Of a DNA stretch of 6,838 nt, positions 1-4,693 are shown in pieces. The DNA comes from Actinomycetota bacterium (GTDB taxonomy: Bacteria; Actinomycetota; Humimicrobiia; Humimicrobiales; Humimicrobiaceae), in contig JADHVM010000052.1 of assembly GCA_016783985.1 (NCBI GenBank), positions 1 to 6,838 of the forward strand. Reading direction: 5' to 3'. The translations under genes were made by a program, and so were the position numbers. Each line of letters opens with the position of its first letter. Positions within the stretch are counted from its first letter, which is position 1. The notes under the pieces were generated by a model. That model saw only the letters and a program-made list of their open reading frames with translations, was not told the origin of the DNA and made no database searches.

Positions 1-4
1 AAAC

Positions 5-1354
5 ATGAGAAAATTATTTGAAACAGATGGAGTAAGAGGAATAGCAAACGAATATCCGATGACTCCTGAAATGGCAATGCAAATAGGCCAGGCAGTATCA
101 TATATATTACAAAAAAAAGGACACCAGCCTAGAATTGTTATAGGTAAAGATACCCGGCTTTCAGGGTATATGCTTGAAAGCGCGCTGGTCGCTGGTATAA
201 CTTCAATGGGTGCTGATGCAATAACTATAGGACCATTCCCGACCCCCGGCATTGCATTTATGACAACGAATCTGGACGCGGATGCGGGAATCGTTATTTC
301 TGCTTCCCATAACCCGTTCGAAGACAATGGCATCAAGATATTTTCAAAAACAGGTTTTAAGCTGACAGATGAACAGGAGATTGATATTGAAGAACTTATA
401 TTTTCAAAAAAGATTTCTGACAAGCTTTCCGCACCCGCCGATCTTGGAAAAGCTTACCGGGAGACTGATGCTCTTGGCCGTTATATAGTATTTTTAAAAC
501 AGACATTTCCCAAAAACCTGAGTCTTGAAGGAATGAAAATAGTTATTGATTGTGCAAATGGCGCCACTTACAAAGTTGCGCCTTTATTATTTAAGGAGAT
601 GCGGGCAGATCTGGTAGCCCTTAATACGAGCCCGGACGGTATGAACATCAATTTAAACTGCGGTGCCCTTCACACTGAAGGACTTGCCAAAAAAGTGTTG
701 GAATTCAATGCTGACATCGGCCTTGCTTTTGACGGCGACGGCGATAGATTGATTGTTGTTGATGAAAAAGGAAGCATTGTAAGCGGAGACCAGGTAATGG
801 CAATTTGCACAAAAGACCTGAAGACAGAAGGCATGCTGAAAAATAATATCCTTGTCACTACAGTTATGAGCAATATGGGCCTTTCTATTGCCCTGGAAAA
901 AATGGGCGTAGAACAGGTAAAATCCAAGGTCGGAGACAGATATGTGCTCGAAGAAATGCAGAAAAAAGATGCAGTAATAGGCGGTGAAGACTCAGGGCAT
1001 ATAATATTTTTAGACCATCATACGGCCGGCGACGGCATACTGTCCGCGCTGCAGCTTCTTGCAGTTATAAAAAAGAAAAACAAGCCGATTTCAGAGCTTG
1101 CGAAAGTAATGAAAGTCTTTCCACAGATAACAGTAAATGTATATGTTAAAAGCAAGCCACCTCTCGGGGAGCAGCGCGAAATAATGGATGCAATAAAAGA
1201 AGTGGAAAAGGCACTTGGGAACAAGGGTCGTGTTCTCGTGCGATATTCCGGCACCCAGGCAGTGTGCCGGGTAATGGTTGAAGGCCCAACCCAGAAAGAA
1301 ACGGAGGCGTTTGCCGGGACAATAGCTGAAGTTATAAAGAAGAAACTGGGCTGA
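5..1354 (+). CDS. glmM: Phosphoglucosamine mutase GlmM
   Basis: Cytoplasmic enzyme that interconverts glucosamine-6-phosphate and glucosamine-1-phosphate, the step before GlmU in UDP-GlcNAc synthesis for peptidoglycan. The 449 residues match the usual GlmM length. Visible motifs, in order, are the N-terminal FETDGVRG (5-12), the phosphoserine loop ISASHNP with catalytic Ser101 (98-104), the metal-binding loop DGDGDR (243-248), the sugar-binding loop GEDSGH (327-332) and the phosphate-binding loop RYSGTQ (413-418) in the C-terminal domain. The Ser-His-Asn context and GEDSGH favour GlmM over phosphomannomutase or phosphoglucomutase. Three positions differ from the common forms: FETDG for FGTDG, GEDSGH for GEQSGH and RYSGTQ for R-x-SGTE. 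Only four bases precede the ATG, so its ribosome binding site and any upstream operon partner are outside the window. The next gene on the same strand starts 89 bp downstream, with no terminator visible between them. Confidence 0.95.
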   Translation: MRKLFETDGVRGIANEYPMTPEMAMQIGQAVSYILQKKGHQPRIVIGKDTRLSGYMLESALVAGITSMGADAITIGPFPTPGIAFMTTNLDADAGIVISASHNPFEDNGIKIFSKTGFKLTDEQEIDIEELIFSKKISDKLSAPADLGKAYRETDALGRYIVFLKQTFPKNLSLEGMKIVIDCANGATYKVAPLLFKEMRADLVALNTSPDGMNINLNCGALHTEGLAKKVLEFNADIGLAFDGDGDRLIVVDEKGSIVSGDQVMAICTKDLKTEGMLKNNILVTTVMSNMGLSIALEKMGVEQVKSKVGDRYVLEEMQKKDAVIGGEDSGHIIFLDHHTAGDGILSALQLLAVIKKKNKPISELAKVMKVFPQITVNVYVKSKPPLGEQREIMDAIKEVEKALGNKGRVLVRYSGTQAVCRVMVEGPTQKETEAFAGTIAEVIKKKLG

Positions 1355-1443
1355 AGATAGTTACTCAAGATTCTAAAATATATTTATTTTTTTACTCTGA
1401 TATCAAGTTTTTTGTATCAATTTTATATTTTATTTTATAGCCT

Positions 1444-2343
1444 ATGCACGAAATAATTAGCCTATTAAGGGAAAACAGTCCTTTAACAGGTAAGGAACTT
1501 ATTGAAAAAAGCAGAAGCGATGCACTTTCAACCTGGCGAGCCTGCAATAAATCAGGGAAAATCTTGACAAAGATAGTCGGAAGAAGGTATTTAAGACTTG
1601 ACAGGCGTGTACGGGGTTATGCAAGATTATCCCCTTCAATACTTAGGGAATTCCTTACTTATACAATAATAGGCCTGTGTACTGATTTTGAAAATATCAA
1701 GTCAAAAGCAAAAGATCTTTCCAAGAGCATAGAGAAGATAAGCAGGGAAAAATTTAGTCTTTCAAAAGAAATAATAGCTCAGCTTGTTAAATCACAAAAA
1801 AATCATGAAGAAATTGTAAATAAGGCAGTCTTTATAATTGCTGGAGATGTAGTCTACGATATGGCGCACAACGAGCCCAGACCTGAGTCATCTACCAGCG
1901 AGATGGTCATGGGGTCAGACCTTGATATTATAGTAGTTACAGAGGATTTATCCGAAGGCATAATCAAAGAACTTGACCGTTCAATATATCATAAAAAATA
2001 CTATCTCCTAAAAATGCCGGCTTACCGCGAAGAAATAGATTATATTATAAAAGATATGAGCAGGGTAAAAAATCAGTCAAATTTTGACAGTTTCAAATCT
2101 ATGGTAGCCTCAAAAATCCTCTGTGAGGGAAAGCTGCTTTTTGGAAGTAAGCGGTTATTTGAAAATATAAATAAAATACTTCTGGGAAAAAGTATACCAC
2201 AGAAGCTTGCAAGCCTGGAAAATACTGCGATTATTGCAAGAGAAAAAGCTAAATCCTACCTTTTAAATGGAATAGGCCCTATTTCGCAGGACGAATATAA
2301 AAGCTTGTTCTACACAACAGAAGAAACCGAAGAAATTTTTTAA
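1444..2343 (+). CDS. Predicted winged-helix plus nucleotidyltransferase-fold protein, function unknown
   Basis: A 299-residue soluble protein that I cannot assign to a characterised family. Residues 1-60 look like a winged helix: a LLRENSPLTGKELIEKS helical start, then a basic strand-like segment GRRYLRLDRR (46-55). A conserved-looking stretch ARLSPSILREF (60-70) follows, then a charged helical, possibly coiled-coil region (about 81-125). Residues 128-205 resemble a polymerase-beta-type nucleotidyltransferase core: a hydrophobic strand ending in AGD (133-135), then GSDLDIIVV (157-165) with the candidate metal-binding pair Asp159/Asp161, and a possible third acid at Asp199 in EEIDYII. LLFGS (231-235) and a helical C-terminus follow. 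The spacing between AGD and GSDLD is longer than in minimal nucleotidyltransferases, and Asp replaces the usual Ser after Gly. The ATG is the first available: an in-frame TAG lies two codons upstream and no Shine-Dalgarno is visible. It could be a DNA-binding regulator or a toxin-like or RNA/metabolite nucleotidyltransferase. Its position next to glmM is only a hint. Confidence 0.6.
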   Translation: MHEIISLLRENSPLTGKELIEKSRSDALSTWRACNKSGKILTKIVGRRYLRLDRRVRGYARLSPSILREFLTYTIIGLCTDFENIKSKAKDLSKSIEKISREKFSLSKEIIAQLVKSQKNHEEIVNKAVFIIAGDVVYDMAHNEPRPESSTSEMVMGSDLDIIVVTEDLSEGIIKELDRSIYHKKYYLLKMPAYREEIDYIIKDMSRVKNQSNFDSFKSMVASKILCEGKLLFGSKRLFENINKILLGKSIPQKLASLENTAIIAREKAKSYLLNGIGPISQDEYKSLFYTTEETEEIF

Positions 2344-2385
2344 AAACTTTATTTTACCTATGCTGTTACCTATGATTTTAATCTT

Positions 2386-3168
2386 TTATATACTGCCAAC
2401 AGTCCAGGTTAGCTTTGATGCTGCTCCCTGATCCAGTATAACTGTAACTCTTCCAGGATGCATCTGGATAGCTGTTGCGGTGACCTCGTATGTTATATAT
2501 CCTTCAAGAGCCTTCGCAATTATTTTCGCTTTTTTCACTCCGTTTGTAATCATAAGTGCATGCCTTGACTCAAGTATTGTTCCTATTCCCATAGTGATTG
2601 CAAAATGGGGCATATCCTCTTTTTTTACGCCGGCCTTCTTATAAAAACTCTCATAATTATCTTCAAGAGTTTGTTTGGTCAGAGCCTGTACCCTGGTCCT
2701 TGATGCAAGCGATGAACCGGGTTCATTAAATGCCCAGTGCCCGTCTCCGCCTATCCCAAGAAGCTGCAAATCAATTCCTCCCGCTTTTTTTATTTCTTCT
2801 TCATACCAGATACAAAATTTCTCGGGATCTTTTGTAAGCCCATCAGGGATATGAATATTTTCTTTATTAATATTTATATGTTTAAATAATTCTTCATGCA
2901 TAAAGCGCGCATAACTCTGGTCCTGCTCATATGGTTTTTCAAGATCGATCCCGATTCCCAGATATTCATCAAGATTAAAAGTTTTGACACCCGAAAAATC
3001 AAGCCCATCATCCTTATTCATTCTTGCAAGCTCTTTGTATGTTCCTAACGGTGTCCCCCCTGTCGCAAAACCTAACACACAGTCCGGTTTTGATTTTATC
3101 AATCCCGCAATAATCTCAGCTGCAGCTTTGCTCATGTCCTCATAGTTTTCCTTGATAATTAGTTCCAT
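2386..3168 (-). CDS. nagB: Glucosamine-6-phosphate deaminase NagB
   Basis: Converts glucosamine-6-phosphate to fructose-6-phosphate plus ammonia, the catabolic exit for amino sugars. The 260 residues are close to the 266 of E. coli NagB. Visible landmarks are the phosphate loop FATGGTP (34-40), FNLDEY with the catalytic Asp67 (64-69), the GDGHWAFNEP active-site loop holding Asp142, His144 and Glu149 (141-150), SRTR (156-159) and the Lys213 region GVKKAKIIAKALEG. The Asp-x-His-x4-Glu spacing matches E. coli Asp141/His143/Glu148. Trp145 replaces the usual Ile. I chose the ATG at 3168 rather than one 11 codons upstream: AAGGGGG lies just before it, and MELIIKENYEDM matches the usual NagB start. 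It is transcribed away from yvcK/glmR and converges on the nucleotidyltransferase gene. No NagA or transporter gene is present here. Confidence 0.93.
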   Translation of the reverse strand: MELIIKENYEDMSKAAAEIIAGLIKSKPDCVLGFATGGTPLGTYKELARMNKDDGLDFSGVKTFNLDEYLGIGIDLEKPYEQDQSYARFMHEELFKHININKENIHIPDGLTKDPEKFCIWYEEEIKKAGGIDLQLLGIGGDGHWAFNEPGSSLASRTRVQALTKQTLEDNYESFYKKAGVKKEDMPHFAITMGIGTILESRHALMITNGVKKAKIIAKALEGYITYEVTATAIQMHPGRVTVILDQGAASKLTWTVGSI

Positions 3169-3276
3169 AATCCCCCTTTTTAAAAAATTAATATATTGCA
3201 TATTTTATACTTTATATATTAAAATAAAAACATAAAATCTTGAATTGAGCCAAATATTTTTAAAGAAAAAGCTACC
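3169..3276. promoter_or_regulatory. Divergent nagB/yvcK promoter region with AT-only inverted repeat
   Basis: This spacer between two divergent genes is almost entirely A+T. A perfect 9-bp inverted repeat, TTAATATAT (3188-3196) and ATATATTAA (3214-3222), is separated by 17 bp. On the minus strand, GTATAAAATA (3201-3210) offers a plausible -10 for nagB about 40 bp before its start, and AAGGGGG at 3172-3178 is its ribosome binding site. On the plus strand, TTGCAT (3196-3201), 18 bp, TAAAAT (3220-3225) is a possible but weak yvcK promoter. yvcK has no clear Shine-Dalgarno; only purine-rich AAAGAAAAAG precedes GCTACCATG. Both promoters must lie somewhere here, but in such AT-rich DNA the exact boxes are uncertain. 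Confidence 0.4.
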
Positions 3277-4218
3277 ATGAAAAGAAATGTAAGAATAGCA
3301 GGCATAGGCGGAGGCACTGGCCTTTCCACTCTTCTTGAAGGCCTGAAGCACAGGACAAATAATTTAACGGCAATAGTTACTGTTACAGATGACGGGGGCA
3401 GTTCAGGCCGCTTAAGAAAAGATTTGAATATACCACCGCCCGGCGATATAAGAAACTGTATTGTATCCCTGGCAGAATCAAACTCACTGATATCGGAGCT
3501 TTTCCAGTACAGATTCAGGGGTAAATCAGACCTCTCAGGCCACTCGTTCGGGAATCTCTACATCGCGGCAATGACAGCCATCACCGGAAGCTTTGCCAGG
3601 GGCATATCAGAAACCAGCCGCGTCCTCACAATCAAGGGAAAAGTTTTGCCCTCTACATTAGAAAATGTTGTCCTGGGAGCAAGATTTAAGGATGGCAACC
3701 GTATTCTCGGCCAGACAAAAATTGTTGCCTATCATCACCCGATAGATGAGGTATTCCTGGTTCCTAGTAATCCTCCCGCGCATTCAGGGGTGCTTAAAGC
3801 CTGCAAAGAAGCGGATTTAATAATTCTGGGACCCGGCAGCCTGTTTTCCAGCATAATACCCAATCTACTTGTAAAAGGTGTTACTGGGGCAATTAAGGAA
3901 GCAGAAGCAAAAAAAATATATATCTGCAATATTATGACCCAGCCCGGAGAAACTGATAATTTTACTGTTTCCGACCATCTATTCATAGTAGAAAAATATT
4001 TAGGGTGCAATATTGATTATCTTGTCATAAATACTGGTAAAATTTCGGAAAATCTCATAAGGAAGCATACAAGGAAAAATTCTTTTGCAGTCACTGATGA
4101 TAGCAGCAGATTGATTAACAAAACTGAAATCATCAGGGAAGATGTTATGAGCAACAAAGACTATGCTAGACATGATCCTGAAAAGATCTCGAGAGTAATA
4201 TTTGAATCTCTCCTATAG
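3277..4218 (+). CDS. yvcK: YvcK/GlmR family UDP-GlcNAc-binding regulator of cell-wall precursor flux
   Basis: CofD-like-fold cytoplasmic protein. In Bacillus subtilis the homologue (YvcK, renamed GlmR; about 317 residues) binds UDP-GlcNAc and, when free, stimulates GlmS to push carbon into amino sugars; it is needed for growth on gluconeogenic carbon. The 313 residues cover the full family length. Motifs seen are GGGTG (11-15), TVTDDGGSSGRLR (35-47), PPPGDIRNC (53-61), GHSFGNL (88-94), LGPGSLFSSIIPNLLV (184-199) and NIMTQPGETD (218-227). These place it in the YvcK group rather than among CofD lactyl-phospholactate transferases, which need F420 pathway partners that are not seen here. The rapZ (yvcJ) and whiA genes that flank yvcK in Firmicutes and Actinobacteria are absent; its divergent neighbour is nagB and glmM is nearby. 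That supports a role at the glucosamine-6-phosphate branch point. The start is the only Met that keeps the full GGGTG strand; its ribosome binding site is weak. Confidence 0.92.
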   Translation: MKRNVRIAGIGGGTGLSTLLEGLKHRTNNLTAIVTVTDDGGSSGRLRKDLNIPPPGDIRNCIVSLAESNSLISELFQYRFRGKSDLSGHSFGNLYIAAMTAITGSFARGISETSRVLTIKGKVLPSTLENVVLGARFKDGNRILGQTKIVAYHHPIDEVFLVPSNPPAHSGVLKACKEADLIILGPGSLFSSIIPNLLVKGVTGAIKEAEAKKIYICNIMTQPGETDNFTVSDHLFIVEKYLGCNIDYLVINTGKISENLIRKHTRKNSFAVTDDSSRLINKTEIIREDVMSNKDYARHDPEKISRVIFESLL

Positions 4219-4234
4219 AGTATATAAAAAGTAA

Positions 4235-4255
4235 AACACAAAAGTGTTATATATT
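4235..4255 (+). terminator. Weak candidate terminator after yvcK
   Basis: AACAC (4235-4239), loop AAAA, GTGTT (4244-4248) forms a 5-bp hairpin about 17 bp after the yvcK stop. An AU-rich tract follows, but without a clean run of T. An alternative outer pairing of TATATAA (4221-4227) with TTATATA (4247-4253) competes with it. The stem is short and weak, so this may not terminate efficiently. It is the only hairpin seen between yvcK and the feo promoter. Confidence 0.25.
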
Positions 4256-4281
4256 CTTATAAATTAAATCTAATTTTTTAC

Positions 4282-4310
4282 TTGACAGGAGTAGCAATAA
4301 CTATTATAGT
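4282..4310 (+). promoter_or_regulatory. Sigma-70 type promoter of feoAB
   Basis: A perfect -35 box, TTGACA (4282-4287), is followed by a 17-bp spacer and TATAGT (4305-4310), one mismatch from the consensus -10. The predicted transcription start is near 4317, which gives feoA a leader of about 110 nt. This is by far the best promoter match in the window and is oriented toward feoA. Its -10 edge overlaps the metal-repressor-like dyad. Confidence 0.75.
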
Positions 4311-4323
4311 TAGGTAAATCTAA
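4310..4323 (+). promoter_or_regulatory. Putative DtxR/IdeR/MntR-family metal-repressor operator
   Basis: TTAGGTAAATCTAA is an imperfect dyad: the outer TTAG/CTAA arms pair fully, as does the inner T/A, with one mismatch between. It resembles the TTAGG...CCTAA operators bound by iron- or manganese-dependent DtxR-family repressors. It covers the end of the -10 box and the predicted start site, where a bound repressor would block transcription. It does not resemble the classic GATAATGATAATCATTATC Fur box. The assignment rests on sequence resemblance and on the iron-uptake genes downstream; no regulator gene is in the window. Confidence 0.5.
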
Positions 4324-4427
4324 TATTTGTCTATTAAACTAAAATTATCAAAGAAAGGGAGTAGTTTTAGTGTAAACTCAATAAAATGCTGCATTATTTA
4401 TAATTATAAAATAAGGGGATGGGAAAT
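4324..4427 (+). promoter_or_regulatory. feoA leader with a 14-bp perfect palindrome and ribosome binding site
   Basis: The untranslated leader contains a perfect AT-only palindrome, TTTATAATTATAAA (4397-4410), immediately before AAGGGG (4413-4418), the likely feoA Shine-Dalgarno. AAGGGG ends 9 nt before the ATG at 4428. Further upstream, GGGAG (4357-4361) lies 8 nt before a GTG that is followed at once by TAA (4370-4375), a start-stop arrangement with no coding capacity. A five-codon ATG frame (4386-4403) has no ribosome binding site. I see no recognisable riboswitch. Confidence 0.4.
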
Positions 4428-4652
4428 ATGAAATTAAACGAGGTTAAGCCAAAAACAAAATGCAAAATAATTAAAGTTTCTGGTTCAGGAGGAGTTCATA
4501 GAAGACTTCTTGATATGGGCTGTGTTAAAGGTACAGATGTAGAAGTAATTAAAGTTGCACCACTGGGAGACCCTATTGATATTGTTATAAAGGGTTATCA
4601 TTTATCTGTAAGAAAAGAAGAGGCTAAAAATATAGAGGTTGAGGTAATATGA
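4428..4652 (+). CDS. feoA: Ferrous iron transport protein FeoA
   Basis: Small cytoplasmic SH3-like protein that partners FeoB in Fe(II) uptake, probably by modulating the transporter. The 74 residues match the usual FeoA length of about 75. The typical pattern is visible: an MKLNEVKP start, a first strand KCKIIKVSG (11-19), the helix HRRLLDMG (24-31), VEVIKVAPLGDPI (38-50) and the final IKGYHLSVRKEEAKNIEV (54-71). I prefer the ATG at 4428 to one three codons upstream at 4419. AAGGGG directly abuts the earlier ATG with no spacing but is 9 nt from the later one, and MKLNEV is the typical FeoA start. feoB begins 41 bp downstream on the same strand, with no terminator between them, so the two form an operon. 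Confidence 0.93.
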   Translation: MKLNEVKPKTKCKIIKVSGSGGVHRRLLDMGCVKGTDVEVIKVAPLGDPIDIVIKGYHLSVRKEEAKNIEVEVI

Positions 4653-4680
4653 TCAGTATTAGGTGAAAAAATAACAGCTA

Positions 4681-4687
4681 AGGAGGT
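4681..4687 (+). promoter_or_regulatory. Strong ribosome binding site of feoB
   Basis: AGGAGGT lies 6 nt before the feoB ATG at 4694. It is complementary to the anti-Shine-Dalgarno end of 16S rRNA and is the best ribosome binding site in the window. It fixes the feoB start and shows that feoB is translated independently of feoA rather than by overlap coupling. Confidence 0.85.
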
Positions 4688-4693
4688 AAGGGA

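Larger units (their letters stand above)
4265..4324 (+). repeat. 10-bp direct repeat flanking the feo promoter, 50-bp period
   Basis: TAAATCTAAT occurs at 4265-4274 and again at 4315-4324, start to start exactly 50 bp. The first copy sits inside an inverted repeat, AAATTA-AATC-TAATTT (4261-4276), just upstream of the -35 box. The second copy forms the right part of the TTAG-N6-CTAA dyad at the -10 box. Two similar sites on either side of one promoter could be operators for the same regulator. The sequence is AT-rich, which lowers its significance. Confidence 0.5.

Noticed and set aside
670..1368. Minus-strand open frames at 670-927 and 1018-1368 opposite glmM
   Set aside because: They lie opposite a well-conserved glmM, show no domain pattern, and have low-complexity Ser/Phe-rich translations typical of antisense frames.
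1355..1443. Terminator after glmM
   Set aside because: No stem of useful length with a following T-run was found; the T-rich stretches lack an adjacent inverted repeat.
3169..3201. N-terminal extension of NagB by 11 codons from an ATG at 3201
   Set aside because: The downstream ATG at 3168 has AAGGGGG just before it and begins at the usual NagB N-terminus; the extension shows no family resemblance.
3735..4010. Minus-strand open frame opposite yvcK
   Set aside because: It lies entirely opposite conserved YvcK motifs and has no recognisable protein features or ribosome binding site.
3277..4218. CofD (F420 pathway transferase) as an alternative for the YvcK protein
   Set aside because: Its length and the TVTDDGGSSGRLR, GHSFGNL and NIMTQPGETD motifs fit YvcK/GlmR, and no F420 biosynthesis genes are nearby.
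4310..4323. Fur box at the feo promoter
   Set aside because: The dyad has TTAG/CTAA arms rather than the GATAAT/ATTATC pattern of Fur sites, so a DtxR-family reading fits better.
4386..4403. Five-codon upstream frame (MLHYL) in the feoA leader
   Set aside because: It has no ribosome binding site and no attenuator-like codon run or hairpin, so it is likely a chance frame.
4419..4427. Earlier feoA start at 4419
   Set aside because: AAGGGG directly abuts this ATG, leaving no spacing, while it is well placed for the ATG at 4428.
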